A stretch of DNA of 64,000 nucleotides from Sympetrum striolatum (Eukaryota; Arthropoda; Insecta; Odonata; Libellulidae): NCBI GenBank assembly GCA_947579665.1, contig OX388343.1:86718254-86782253 (forward strand), read 5' to 3'. Under the pieces are notes generated by a model that was given only the letters and a program-made list of their open reading frames with translations, made no database searches and was not told the origin of the DNA. Each line of letters starts with the position of its first letter. Position 1 is the first letter of the stretch. The translations under genes and the position numbers were made by a program. Below, piece after piece: positions 43,801 through 56,499 of the stretch.

Positions 43801-44448
43801 AATATTTAATGAAGGAGGCTTCAGCTTTTATTCATGATTTTCAAAATTGAAAATCTTTTTTTGGACTTCTTTGTACATATTTCATTCAATATCTTTAACC
43901 CCAAGTATTTCTTCTTTGTGCTCATGAGTAAAACATAGTTGAATATTAGTAAATTATTATGGAAAACAATGGATACAAACAAAATTTTCTCTGTATATTC
44001 TCTTAACTGCCACTTTATCATTAAATGCCGCAATCATAAATGACCTAGAGCAAATAATAGGGACCTTTTCCACTTCCTGAACAAATTCTCCATAATATTT
44101 CATTTACCAATCTCATTAGATAAATTGAAAAAATAAACAAAAAAATCTTTCAGCTCTCTTGTGGCTACATTTGTTATTATAATTTTTTATTAAAATGTTT
44201 GGACATAGGCAGTATGAAATTCAGGTGCAGGCTTTCGTGTATCCAATTGATTCATGTGGCTTTCCAATGAGAATTGGTTCACCTTCCTTGATCTGAAAAA
44301 TTTGTTTTCAATGTCTTGCTTTCTTATACTGCTGAACCATATCTTAACCTCTATCATTAGTGGTGAAAGGAAACGCTGGTCCCCGGCTAATAATGTTGCT
44401 AATTCATGTAATGGATATTTGCAGTCTCCCACTGTACTTAACTCCTTA
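37877..44448 (+). other. AGO1: AGO1 3' UTR and gene-poor downstream DNA
   Basis: No coding frame can be supported. AATAAA at 40403-40408 is one candidate polyadenylation signal, with others possible. A short (GT)n microsatellite lies at about 40013-40046. AGO1 3' UTRs are often kilobases long, but the end cannot be fixed here. Confidence 0.5.
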
Positions 44449-44872
44449 CAAGGGGAGGACACTGTAGCTGCACTTCCGATCTGGTTGAAATGTAGCTAGG
44501 AGATAGTTTTCAATGTGGCATTCACGAAACAGTCTCCTTTGGAGTTGGCAAATTAGGTTTATCCAAAGAACATTTCATTTCGCAGTATCTGCATTAAATC
44601 ATACAGTGGCAGGACATTAATCAGCCATTTACAATTAAAATTATACAAGCAGGAATTGAGCATGGGAGCCTTTCCATCAGAGTATCTTACCAAGTATATT
44701 GTATCAGTTGGCTGATACATGATACACATGCGCGAAATAAATTGCGATTTTCCAGATAAACCTTAGATTTGTTAACCCTAAAAGGGAGATGATTCGTGAA
44801 TGTCGCATTGAGATCGATCTCCCTGCCAAACTTCAACCAGATCTGAGGTGCATTTACCGAGTCCTCCCCTTG
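44449..44872. mobile_element. foldback element with about 120-bp imperfect arms
   Basis: The arm 44449-44570 (CAAGGGGAGGAC.., ATCTGGTTGAA.., GGTTTATC) is the imperfect inverse of 44752-44872 (..GTCCTCCCCTTG). No open frame. It ends 31 bases before the hAT-like element. Confidence 0.75.
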
Positions 44873-44903
44873 CTAGAAAAGTTTGAATGAGAAGGATGGT
44901 CTC

Positions 44904-45357
44904 TAGGGTTTGCCACCTCTTCCGGAATTTGGCCAATTTGACCAGATTTTACTGTTGTTCCGGTTCCCGGCGCGAGATTAAATTTCCCGGAATTTATAAA
45001 TATGCTGATCTGTGGCTTATCATCTGAAATTTAGTCAGCCCGGTACAGGTACAATGTAATGGGTGAGAACATTTCATGATACATTTAGGTGACTGGTACG
45101 CCCTTATATTTGAATTCCTTTTCTAACTGTATCTCTTTAATTAAAACATAATTAGGCTGAAACAGCACCACAAAAATTCAGTTGGATTACAAATCCTTAG
45201 CTTAACAAACAATTGCTTGCGATATTTTTTTTTGGCTGAAAGAAATTCTCTTATTTAATATAGAATATTTGGTAACCTAAGTGAAATATCTCCCGGAATT
45301 TTAAACTCCAGGATTAAATATCTCCCGGAATGAACTGCTCGCAAGGTGGCAACCCTA
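44904..45357. mobile_element. hAT-like MITE
   Basis: Ends TAGGGTTTGCCACCT and AGGTGGCAACCCTA are inverted. Flanks are ATGGTCTC and GTGGTCTC, a 7-of-8 match to an 8-bp target duplication typical of hAT. Several CTCCCGGAAT and TTCCCGGAAT units lie near the ends. 454 bp, non-coding. Confidence 0.85.
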
Positions 45358-45904
45358 GTGGTCTCATTGGTACTTTGCTTTTTGTAACCTCCATATTTTC
45401 TATATGTGGTTAGACGATTATTTTCCATGAGTGTCAGCTTAGTATTTATGTTTTTTTTTTTAATGTTCATGATTGGGTTAGGAAATTTTATTCTTCATCA
45501 CTTATAAGTAGACAATTTTTTAGTGTCATGTTTCCAAAAGAACAAGGATTTCGTGCCTTTGAAATGCTGCGATAGTGTCTTAATTACACTTCTAGACATA
45601 TCTGACCTTTTGAGAATTAGGTAGGATGGTGGACTTTATATTATGGACCAATTATGACCAGCTGAAAAAACTCCAGAATTGTCGGTTGTTAAATTTCGTG
45701 TAACTGAGATTTTTGTCGGCGAAATGCAGAAATAATATTAAATAATTTATCGAAAGCAAATATTAAGTGAACACAGAAAATTTTTGTGTTTAGTTATATG
45801 GATATATGGCTCCTTTTCTACTGAAAATATTTTGGAAATGTCTAAAAATTTAACAGACGGTCATTAGAAGGTCCAAAGTAAAATAATGTGTACTTCGACT
45901 TGAA

Positions 45905-45980
45905 GGGCTTCCGGGTAGCCAGAGGGCAACACGTTCGTCTTTGACGAAAGCGGTCCCAGGTTCGATTCTCATTGTCAGTG
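45905..45980 (+). repeat. tRNA-derived SINE head
   Basis: GGGTAGCCAGAGGGCAACAC (box-A-like), then GGTCCCAGGTTCGATTCTC (box-B-like). Confidence 0.6.
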
Positions 45981-48895
45981 AATATCTAACAATACACCTT
46001 TCCAGAAACTGTTGAAATGCCCTCCGCATCTTACCCAAAAATGTCATTTTGTCAAATATTTCCATGTGATGGGAGGGATTCGCCGTCGATAGAGTGGAAT
46101 TTCATTGAGAGGCCGAGGAAGCTTGGGTAGAGCAGTGAATGGATAGTAGATAGGAGGATTACGCGTAGTCATCGCAACGATTCGAACAGAATTCAATGGT
46201 TATTACAGCTCGCTTGCTGATTCTGTTTCTTGAACTGCATTTCAAATCCGGTTCGATATCCTTAGGTTCTATAGAAAATGAACACTTAGCCATGAAATCT
46301 AAGAGGTTTAAATTCCATATCCCAAATAGTTCACATTAATAGATAAGGCATGAAGGGTAAGATATTTAGTTTTAACTTTCACGTTGATAAGTGCGATGAA
46401 AATAATGATAAGAATGAATAGTAAGGTTACTTAAACTATAAAGGTCATCGACATCTACCTGAACTTACGCATTTGCATTTAACTGCTTTCAGTAAATGAT
46501 TAAGACCGCTGATAGAATAAACGTACGATTTGTGTATTCCTAATAAGAGAGATTACAAAATAAGCTTCTTCTGTGGAATACAAAAAAAGTGCTTGGAATT
46601 ATAGCATCTAGTACATTTTACAGGAAACGGCAAACAATTAAATCGTCGCACACTCGCCTATTATGTCTTCACCAACCCCTTTTAGTTTTAATCGATGGGA
46701 TGACTTAGTCCAGAGGTGAGGAATCTGCGACCTTCAGGCCACAAGCGGGATTTATGAGCGTTCAATGTTGTGTTAATCGCTTCTTGAAAAATGTCCGTTC
46801 TTTAAACTTTTTCAATCTTTCTAATGACACCAAGTGACAATATAGGCGAAAACATGACTTAATTCAGCGAATGTATCCATTTTTTTAATGCATGGTTTCG
46901 ATGTTAAAGATCGATGCTCAAAATGTAGATAACACGCGATTATAGCGCGTCCTTGTGGTGTAAAATACGGTCTATTCGAGTTAAATTTAGCATAAAAGAA
47001 CCGGGTGACTGTTCCAGCAGAGGATTCGGGTTGGTCAGGAAATGTTTAAATTTCTAGGTCCCCATATATATTTAATATGTAGTAGATAGTAGCTATAAGG
47101 CCACTCGATGTAAGAGATTAGCTATTAGAAGTGTGAAAAAAATGCAAAATATGTCGTGAACTGATAGGACGTCCTGTGAAAATAAAATAAGAATCGAATT
47201 GAGTGGTGCATTCCTTCACGCAAGGCGGCAGTTGTGTTCAACTGTTGTGTCGCAAGATTGTACATCCGTCGCACCAGAAGAAGCACCAAGGGCGTCCTTT
47301 TCACATGAGCGCTCGCGAAAGAGACGAGATTGCTTCGTCTTTTACTTACAGGGTTTCTGGGACCTCCGTGTCGACAAACATTCACATGCCTCACTAGTGT
47401 TTGACAATTGTAATTGCATAGTGAGAAGGTGAAATATTCCGTTCCGCCCTCAGCTATAGCTCAGTCCTTAATCTGAATCTTTTATCTTCATTGGCTATCG
47501 ATGGGTTTGGATGGAACTAATTTCATAAGTTAACGACACCGGCGCAGTGTAACGCTCTAGGATTGCAACACCACGAAGCGATGGCTAGTGAAATTTCCGT
47601 AGTCATCAGAAGACGATGGAGAATGGTTTTCGCATTCGCATTTCGCAAATGGGTGTGACAATGACTCCTTGAGCTGTGTGTTGTTAGCTTAATTTACTTA
47701 TATATACTTAAGTTAATTAAATGTATTTATACGTTCTCGGAATGAAATAAATAATTTCAGGAATAATTTCAAAGATCGATGAGTCGTCAGAGGCAGAAAT
47801 ATAGCATTAATAATTGACTTTCAGTAAAAAAAATCATGACAACTAAGGTTAAGTTACATCCTTTCCTAAGCTAAGTCAAAATTCATTTCCATCATTTGTC
47901 ATGTCAACTGCATAAAAATCACGTGTAAAAGATTAGTGAACCAATTTTGAATGTATCTAACTCGATAAAAGATAGGCTCAACCAATTTTAAGAAAATATC
48001 GGATCACCATCACTCTTCCGTACTAAACTTTTTCGATAAATTTACTGTAGCCAATTAGTATGGAATGTCCAACCCTTATAGTGTTTTCCTGAGGATTGAT
48101 ATGCGTTATGTATAATGGTGAATTATCACTCTCTCCTTCACCCATTACAGCAATTTGTCAGCAAACTCTTTCAAACTGTGAATTAGCTTCTGAGAGTATT
48201 ATAATCTACAATTGCTGGTAGTGCTCTGGTTTTATATCTTGCTCAACACTACTGACTCATTGAATATCTGAAGCGGCAAAGTGAACAAGTCGAAGTGTTA
48301 TTCTAATCAGCCTGTAATATGATCACATCACATGTGTTGTTCTACAATATCAAGAAACTTGATATTTTTCATTTACATATATCAAGAACTCAAAATCTTC
48401 GAAGACATATTTAACACAATTTACTATTTTACTGAAAACACTTTTTTCATTGATATTCGTTGCACGGCAAGGAAGGGAAATTCTCTGCCATAACACTTTT
48501 AATAACATTGTGTTGTAGGGAACGTAGGTAGATCATGGATAAATTATTTTAAGCTGTGTGATTTTAACTTTAAAATTTATTTATATGCATTCGATATAAA
48601 TGTATGCATAATTATATGCAAAATATAAAATGTCATATCTAAATTACTATATATCTTAAATAAAATCTGTCAAGGGTAGGGTTTCCAAGTTTATACCTCC
48701 AGCAGACAGCGTGAAGCTCTTATAGGAGTTTGCGGGCTGCAAAAAGTACCTAATTGAAAGGGAATTTCGTAGCTTAATTATACTCTATTGGGATGATATG
48801 TATCGGATGAGTCTTAAGATTTGGACTAGAATTTTATTTCTTTCTTTTTTATTCGTCGAGTATTAGCAAAGCAAATTATTAGAAAGAAACGATCA

Positions 48896-48945
48896 AATTG
48901 GCCGAATGGTTAACGGGCCACATGTGGACTGCTGGAATTTGACGA
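48896..48945 (+). repeat. tRNA-like fragment (box A only)
   Basis: TTGGCCGAATGGTTAACGGG resembles the D-arm of a Leu/Ser-type tRNA, but no T-arm follows. Confidence 0.35.
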
Positions 48946-51816
48946 CATTGATCTGAAAATTGCCAAACTAATTTCAAATTATCTAAAATATCATACTTTT
49001 TTATCGATAAGTAATAATCGACTTGTATTCACAGCACATCTATCTTAGTACGATAGGAATTATTTAAAAGAATTAATTTATGTTCATTGACACAGTTTGG
49101 GTCTTATTTCTGCATTTTTCATGTACTAATGAATTTTCATCAACATGAACTTGAAGCCATACACTACTTTACTTAAAATATGTCAACATTATTTGTGCAT
49201 TTGTGATTGTTGTCATCAAGTGTAAACATTCGATCAAAATCGCAGTATCTTATCTCTTTGTTTGTTTGGATGAAAACTTGTTCCTCGAGTTAATTTTCCT
49301 TCTCTCAATGATTCACCTGATAAATTGAAGGATTAAAATTCGTTATTTCCTTGTTAACTGGTATTGGTAGAATTTAGCTTCATTGAATCAAATCCATTTC
49401 ACACAGATTGAGAATCATTCGAAAGCGTATATTGCCAAAGAAGATATAAATTACCAACTTGGCGAACGCGCTTAAGTAGGAGGATACTTCTACCTCATCC
49501 GAAAGAATAATTTTTCCCATGTTGGAGATATAAATGATTTGTTTAAGAAGCGATTATGTTAATTCGTCGAAATGTTTTCTGTTGATAGAACTTTAATAAC
49601 TTATTATGATATTTGTTCTTATTTTCACAAGAAAGAGGTGTTGTGCGAATAATTACGACCTATCTGTAAGGCATTCAGCACGAAGGCCGGTTGATGCCTC
49701 AACCTCTCTAACGTAAGCTGCAGAGAGGAATGAGATTTACTAGGCAGGATGAGGAGTGAGGTAGTTTGCCCTTGCTTTCCTCAATAAGTCAGAATGCTAT
49801 CATGTCCACGCGATTGAAGCACAACTACTCTACAAGTAACACTTTTTTTGTCAGTCAATTAGGAGAGAACTTTATCAATGCAATTATCCACTCAGTAGCT
49901 ATTATTTCATCACAGTTATGATCAAGACTTAGACAAAAGTAAATGAAATATACATTTTTCTCTATCCTAATGACAAATTAATATATTCCATTCCTCAGAA
50001 TATGGTAACAGGAAAGTGTTTACGGTAAGAAGTTATAAATTCTTAATTTTCTCATTACTTACCTTCTCTCGAGGAAGAAAATTGTTTCTTTCCCTTTAAA
50101 TCTCTATTTATCAACTCACAAAGTGGAAGTTTTGCGGTCATATCTTGTGTGTTACATTCAGATTAGTGTTTCATGGCCGAAGGAGTCATCGACATGAGGC
50201 CTTGCGAGCATTCTCTAAAATGTGAAAGGAGTGGAGTGTAAAGACGGCAATCCATCATTACGAACCCGAAGGAGAGCAGTAAATACCTAGTGTCAACTGT
50301 TGTGGTTATATCTTTTGGGAATTTGTTATTAAAAACCGTCCGTCTATAATTTTATATATTGCATTTTTGTCGAATCATCATCATGTATGAAATACAATTT
50401 GAGTGGATCTTGTTGAAACCTTTTAAGATTTAAGAATTATATTACAATTTAGATTGCGATAAAGTCAGGCCTTTCCCATGATTGATTCGTTCCTAATGAA
50501 TTGGTTCAAGTTGAAAATTTTACAATCCTTTATTATCTTATCACCATTTAAAACAATAGATTTAATAAATTTTATCAGCAGATTCTTCTGGAAAGCCAAA
50601 CTATAGGCAGGGAGGTATGACGTATTTGGGGTGCTTAAGAAAGAGGGGGTAGAGTCACTAGCTCATGCGAATATGTTAGGCTATTAATCGCTGAGATATG
50701 CCATTTCAGTGAACATGAAAACGTGGACGATTGAACATTGCGTCTTTGCATTTGACACATTTATCGGAACGGGTGGTTTGGTGGCGCTTACTCAGATCAT
50801 ATTTGATACTCAATTCAATGTTACATGACATAGTGCCGTTCCGTATCTTTTTATGGGGCTACCTGAAATATTAGCTTAAAATCAACAATCTACGCATTCT
50901 TGAGGCTCTTTTAGATACCACTTCTTAAGAAATCCGAGCAATTTCAATTTCTCTTTATAAAGAAAAACTATGGACAAGTTTTCAGCTCATCTGAGACGAT
51001 GCTTGTACATTGGAAAACTTGACGGCCAACTTTGAATGATATTACTTTCAAAAGATTAAATTAAAATTTCTCATTTTTGTTACATTTTCTTAAATTACAC
51101 TATACAAGTGATCTTTTAAAATGTAAAAAATTGCCATTTATAAAAAGATAATTATCATAATGATAATAGATGTCCAACGGTTGTCGTTTCTTCTCGCAAC
51201 ATGGCCGGCCCACCTACATTTTAGTGATCTTACCTTATCTATAATGTCTGTAACTCCAGTCATCATTCTCACCAAAGTGTTGCGTTTCCAGTCTTCTTAT
51301 GATTCCTAGCATACAGCGCTCCATGCTCCTTTGTGCTGTCTGAAGTCTCTGGGTTATTGCAGCATTTAACACCCAAGTTTCACTACCATAGGTCAGGACA
51401 GGTAAAATACATTGGTTGAAGACCTTCCTCTTCAAAACCATTGGCATTCTTGACTTCAGAATGTGCGAATTCCTACCAAATGCGATTCAGCCAAGTTTAA
51501 TTCTTCTGTATACTTCATTAATCCTGTTTTTCTCTCCTGTTATTACAAGTTGTCCCAAGTATGTGTATTCAAAGCAAACATCCAGTGGTTTTTCTTGAAG
51601 TTTGACTGGTTCTTGCACTGCAAAAGAATTATACATTACCTTTGTTTTTGTTAGGTTTATCCTGAGTCCTATCTTCTGTCCTGGTGTGTTTAGCTCTTCA
51701 AGTCTTGAAGTTAGATCTTCTGCGTTAGCTGCAAAGAGAACTATATCATCTGCAAAACGGAGGTGACTGATGTACTTCCCATTAACTCTTAAGCCTTTCT
51801 CTTCCCGATCAAGGGT

Positions 51817-52326
51817 TTAAAAAACTTCTTCTAAAACGGCTGTAAACAAGATGGGAGATAGACCGTCACCTTGTCGAACTCCATTCTCAATCTTGAATTC
51901 ATCGGTCTCTTCATGCAGCATTACAGAAGCTGTGGCATTCTCATAGACACTGCGCAAGAGACGGATGTACTCAGAATCTATCCCTTGATTCTTCAGAGCT
52001 TTCAGAGTGGAGGAGGTACTTACCAAGTTGAAGGCCTGTTCGTAATCCACAAAGCAAAGGATGAGTGGCATCTCGTACTCATTCGTTCTGTTAATAATTT
52101 CCTGTAGTGTGTGGATGTAATCCATAGTGCTGAAGCCTTTTCGGAATCCTGCTTTTTCTCTTTGCTGGGCTGAAGACAGGGCCAACATAAGACATTCAGC
52201 TATTAACCTCGTGAATGTTTTATAGACAACTGGAAGGAGTCTAATGGGGCAATAGTTCTTCAAACCTTCTTTGCTTCCTTTCTTATGCAGAAGGGCAATC
52301 CTTGCGTGGTTCTTTGCTTTACACAA
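51817..52326 (-). pseudogene. reverse transcriptase fragment of the RTE-type element
   Basis: The longest intact piece, 169 codons, covers the finger and palm motifs up to NGVRQGDGLSPILF. It stops before the FADD motif because of a stop codon near 51817, so the element is inactive. Confidence 0.9.
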
Positions 52327-53517
52327 TTACTAAATAATTGTGCTGAAACATTAGCAATCTCTGTTCCGCCAGCTTTCAGATACTCCGCCAACACCCCATC
52401 TGCTCCTACTGCTTTCCCATTCTTCATCTGCTTAATCGCCGTCATTACCTCTTCTGGGAGGATTGAGAGGAGATTCTGTGAGCTTTGGCTTTCCTCTTGG
52501 TTTTTCTCTTCGGCATTTCCCATCTTCTTGTATAGGTTGCCAAAGTATTCTGCTACAGTCCTTAATATTGCTGGTCTGTTATATGTTGTTGTGCCATCTT
52601 CCTTCTGTAAGGCTAAAATCTGTTTCTTACCAATTGCTAGGCGTCTTCTAGCCCTCTTTATGCTCTTGCGATTTTCTATGGCCTATTGCACTATCTTTTT
52701 ATTCAAATTCCTCACATCTTCCTTGATTGCTACTCTGACGGCTTTGCAAAGCTCGGCATATTCGATGTTATCTCTTAAAGTGTCTGAATTCTTCAGTTCC
52801 TTCCATCGTTTCATCATTTACCGGGTTCTATCACTAAACTTCTTAACCTTAGGTTTTCTTAGCATGCTTGCTGCTTCCTCTGCCGCTTTCTTCACGACTT
52901 CCATAACTTTGGTTTCGAGTTCTTCCTCCTGAAGTGCTGAGAATCTATTTTTTAGTTCCAGCTGAAACTCGTTCTTGTTATCTGATAGTTTACCGATATT
53001 TATTTAATCTTTCTTGCATGAAACCAACTACTTTCGTTCCATTCGGGGGTTTATATTCATTCTGCATCTAACAATTCTGTGGTCACTTCCAGTGTTGAAG
53101 TTATTCAAAACTTCACAGTTAGTTACAGTGTAGAGTCTGTTTCACAATATGTAGTCTATTTCATATTTTGATTCATTGGGACCTCTCCACGTCCATTTCC
53201 TTGTAGGATTTTTCTTAAAGTATGTATTTTTTGTATACTTATTGGTGCATTCTGCGAACTCTACTAAGCGGTGACCTCGCTCATTTCTCTGGACCAGTCC
53301 GTATTGTCCTGCGACAATGTCATCAGCTTCCCGCTGACCTACACGAGCATTAAATCTCCCATAGTGACTTTGTAGTAGTGGTCCTCCTTGTCATGTTCAG
53401 TGCCGAGAGTTTGGTAGATGTTTTCAATTTCCTCTTCGCTGCTTGCCGCTGTTGGTGCGTAGACTTGGATGACCTGTACTGAATAACGCTCATTGATCTT
53501 TAGTATAAGTTTACAAA

Positions 53518-53787
53518 TTATATCTGATACACCTTCGATTTCACCACATTATCTTTCCATCTCTTGTTGATCAAGAATCCTACGCATCCATTTCTTCCAT
53601 CCTTGGTACCCCTGTAAAAGAATAAATGCCCTTCCTTCAGTGTAATTAGCTCTTCTGATTTTCTTCTGACTTCGCTGAGACCGATGACATCCCATTTTAT
53701 CTTCTCTGCTTCATTTAGTATTTCCAGCAATCGTTCTTCACTCTTCAAGCTGCGGCAGTTGTAGGGTAGTAACCCTGCAATTCGCAA
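53518..53787 (-). pseudogene. AP-endonuclease fragment of the RTE-type element
   Basis: It reads YNCRSLKSEERLLEILNEAE, IKWDVIGLSEVRRKSEE and GRNGCVGFLINKRWKD. The GLSEVRR stretch is the conserved Glu-containing motif of this endonuclease class. A stop after SKVYQI interrupts it. Confidence 0.85.
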
Positions 53788-54138
53788 CCTACAACTGCCT
53801 CAATTCTTTTCTTCCTGATGGACCTCGTTAATGCCACCACCTCCCGGACATCCGAATGGGTGGTGCTTTTACGTCCGGATAAATTTCCGTTAAAGAAGCT
53901 CACCATGAAAATTGTACTTGTATTTGGGGGAGTAAGTACAATAATTCACAAGGCTGTCCTACTGGCGGTTGGTGAATACCGCTTTCATTATTTGGCTGGA
54001 AATATTGTTGAAGCCTTCTTAGCATGGTTGAACCAGGGCTATACATCGCCTCCAACCTCCATTAACACCCCTCCGCCCCGATGAGGCAATGAATTGTGGC
54101 AGTGATGAGGAATGGATATTCCCTATATATATAAGCGA

Positions 54139-54254
54139 GGGTGGTCTGAAAAGTTTCCGACCCTAGATTTTTCAGAAATCTTCAGGAAATTTTGAGATAT
54201 CTTCAGAAAACATGTCGAGAAATGACGAAATGTTGAAAGCTTTTCAGACCACCC
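54139..54254. mobile_element. short foldback MITE, mariner-like
   Basis: Ends GGGTGGTCTGAAAAG and CTTTTCAGACCACCC are perfect inverses, flanked by TA-rich repeats. 116 bp. Confidence 0.75.
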
Positions 54255-54289
54255 ATGTATATATATACGAACTCGTATATAGGGAATAA

Positions 54290-54291
<2 letters not shown>

Positions 54292-54330
<39 letters not shown>
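54292..54330. repeat. (AT)n microsatellite
   Basis: About 39 bases of alternating AT. Confidence 0.95.
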
Positions 54331-54331
<1 letters not shown>

Positions 54332-54515
54332 TAAATATGAAGATAAGTATAGTACATACATAAAAGGAAAGGAGTATAAAAGTAAATATTATACTTCAGA
54401 CTAGACCTAAGAATATTTTATAACTCACGATTTCAGATGCAACCTTACCAATGATTGACGTTTGTTTACGTTCGAGGATTGATTGGGGGAGAATGCAAAT
54501 GGATATTATTATTCA

Positions 54516-54766
54516 CAGGTAAGGATCTAGAAAAAAGTTATGGGGGGGGGTCCGATAGAAAAATTTAAAAATAGAAGATATTTCGGCTTTCACAAAACGT
54601 GACGTTAAAATTGTGTTAGACATACTCGATTTTTTTCGCTAGTGATTGCTTTTTAAATTGTGTTCTATTTGCATTATTCGAGTTTCATTTTCGAAAAATA
54701 GGCAAAAGTGAAATTTCGGGGGGGGGGGTCCGGACCCCCAGGACCACCCCCCTGGATCCGTCCCTG
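54516..54766. mobile_element. MITE with G-run subterminal tracts
   Basis: CAGGTAAGGATCTAG at the left and CTGGATCCGTCCCTG at the right are imperfect inverses. Inside each end is a long G run followed by TCCG. Non-coding. Confidence 0.6.
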
Positions 54767-54869
54767 ATTATTCATATCTAACTCTTTAAATGTCACTAAA
54801 ACGTAAAATAAATAATTGCTTTTGTTTAGGATTAATATGTATTATACGTTGGATGTTTAGTTATAATAT

Positions 54870-54960
54870 AACTAGCGAAATGTCTTGGACTCGAACCCAG
54901 GTCTTTTTTGTTCAGTAGAATACTTGTACAGAAGATGGGAGACCTGAACTCGTAATTCGG
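54870..54960 (-). repeat. tRNA-like fragment
   Basis: The - strand carries a box-B-like ACCTGGGTTCGAGTCCAAG. A second, more degenerate copy of the GACCTGAACTCG wording lies just to the right. Confidence 0.4.
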
Positions 54961-55084
54961 TAATTTTTTTATTTTCCACCTCTGTTTATCCTTTGGGTTC
55001 AAGGCGCTCATCTCTATGATCAAAGTTTACCACCTTCCCTCACAGTATTTTTCTTAAGTGCTTCCACAGCAGAGACAATTTCAT

Positions 55085-55152
55085 ACGTATAGGCCCCAAA
55101 AGGAATCGAATCCATCGAAATCTAACACGCAATCCACTTGGCTATGGAGGAA
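55085..55152 (-). repeat. tRNA-derived SINE head
   Basis: The - strand reads CCATAGCCAAGTGGATTGCG and then GATGGATTCGATTCC, with tRNA spacing. Confidence 0.55.
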
Positions 55153-55499
55153 CTTTCCTTCTCCTATCCATGTTAATTAGGATGTCGGTTATTGTGTTGA
55201 GGATATTTAATGAAAATCTTTGGAAATAATCCATTTAGGTCAAAGCCTTATATAAGAACACAAAGTCACTATATTACGCGTACATTTGAAGGTAAACTTA
55301 AATCAATCTCTTGTAAAGCGACGTCATCATAAGTTCGCTGAAAGATGTTCTTTGTTTTTTTATTACTTCTCGATGTAAATTTTATTGATAATTTTCTAAC
55401 ATTCTTTGGAAACATAATGAATAAGTCCTAAACTTACATTAGGTTTATAATCGATATTGGAAGGCATGACTTTGTGGAAACCCATAAAAGCAGAATGAC

Positions 55500-55600
55500 A
55501 ATAGTTCGTATTTTTCCAAAATATATTTTAATATGCGATCGGTTTCATTAGCGAACTAACATCTTCAGGTGAAAGAACATCACCTGAAGGTGTAAATCTT
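55500..55600. repeat. foldback-end fragment
   Basis: Contains a small hairpin (CATCTTCAGGTGA and TCACCTGAAGGTG, 55570-55591) next to ATGCGATCGGTTTCATTAG. Its style resembles the arms at 6551-6652. Confidence 0.4.
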
Positions 55601-56014
55601 CTCTCCGTCAGAAGCCAATAGTACACACTATTATATACTACTACTACTATTTATATACTAGTACTATTTTATCCTTCTAGAAGGTGAATTGAATTCCTTG
55701 AAATTTCCCTGAAAAACTTTTATATATGATTATTTTGAAATACGAACTTATCAGCTACATATATGTTACCCTTACCAATTTTGATAACTTCAACAATTGA
55801 AAATTTATCAAGAATGATAACTGGTATTATTTTTCATATCTCCGTGAAGCATTGTTGATTAGAATGAAACAAAATTTTCCTTCAGTTGTAACGAGATTTC
55901 AAATCAGATTATCTTACTGATTCTACGCGAGATGAGTTGAGTTGATAGTAATGTATGAGGAAGTACAAGAATCGTAAGTCCAGTCGAAGGATGATGATTT
56001 AACAAATAAATAAG

Positions 56015-56162
56015 TTACGCGATGGAAATGAAGGAGAAAAAGTCTTCCGTCGCCGGGGAGCGATCCCGGGTTTCTCAATTGCCGGTCGGTTGCTCTAACC
56101 ACTAAGCTACCACGGCATCCTCGGCTAAAGTAGACTTTTTCTCCTTCATTTCCATCGCGTAA
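56015..56162. repeat. perfect 30-bp inverted repeat framing a tRNA-like sequence
   Basis: 56015-56044 (TTACGCGATGGAAATGAAGG..) and 56133-56162 are exact reverse complements, 30 of 30. Between them, only 2 and 16 bases from the arms, lies a 70-base tRNA-like sequence on the - strand. Confidence 0.95.
56047..56116 (-). tRNA. tRNA-like sequence (pseudo-tRNA or SINE head)
   Basis: The - strand has a D-arm GCTTAGTGGTTAGAGC, a loop CCGGCAA and a T-arm CCGGGATCGCTCCCCGG. The acceptor and anticodon stems are only partly paired, so it is unlikely to be a working tRNA. The loop is the same as in the better-folded copy at 63009-63079. Confidence 0.45.
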
Positions 56163-56339
56163 TTTAATAAAGCATGTGTAATCATGCGAAGCTTCTTCGT
56201 CCTTCCTCAAATAAATAAGTCATTGGAATTGCCGATAACCAAACTTATATACGAATATATTACATGGAAACCTTCTAGAGCTTCCTTAAAAATGATTGCA
56301 GGCTACTAGCAGGGGTGGGAAATATATTCCCATTAGAAG

Positions 56340-56480
56340 GCCTAGTACATGTGACTACTGGATAGCGATGTGGGTTCGGTTCTGGTGAAAGTGGTCTCGG
56401 GTCCGACATCCGGTGGGAGCCCATGTGTGAAATGACCTAAGCTGTTGAACCACTTTTAACGATACTTCTACTGATACATT
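56340..56480 (+). repeat. tRNA-derived SINE (family copy 3)
   Basis: Box-B-like GTGGTCTCGGGTCCGAC, then the shared body TGGGAGCCCATGTGTGAAAT, ending in a TACTTCTACTGATAC tail. Same family as 20934-21074, opposite strand. Confidence 0.65.
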
Positions 56481-56499
56481 GTATATGCAAAATTCAGCT

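Larger units (their letters stand above)
45366..51199. other. gene-poor stretch with tRNA-like fragments
   Basis: No supported gene. A CpG-richer patch at about 47170-47400 has overlapping open frames on both strands but no recognised product. tRNA-derived fragments are listed separately. Confidence 0.45.
51200..53880 (-). mobile_element. RTE-type non-LTR retrotransposon, decayed
   Basis: Read on the - strand, an AP-endonuclease part (about 53790-53380, with KIKWDVIGLSEVRR and later VQVIQVYAPTA) is followed by a linker and a reverse transcriptase (about 52520-51680). RT motifs are NYCPIRLLPVVYK, EKAGFRKGFSTMDYIHTLQ, LCFVDYEQAFN, NGVRQGDGLSP and the catalytic FADD near 51745. A C-terminal part reads YGSETWVLNAAITQRLQTAQ. 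Several stops and frameshifts break the frame. The related 5' leader may extend to about 54085. Confidence 0.9.

Noticed and set aside
47125..47432. Overlapping open frames in a CpG-richer patch
   Set aside because: Frames on both strands are of similar length, no motif or splice context is seen, and no choice can be supported.
52285..52932. 215-codon open frame on the + strand
   Set aside because: It is antisense to the reverse transcriptase of the RTE-type element, whose motifs read clearly on the - strand.
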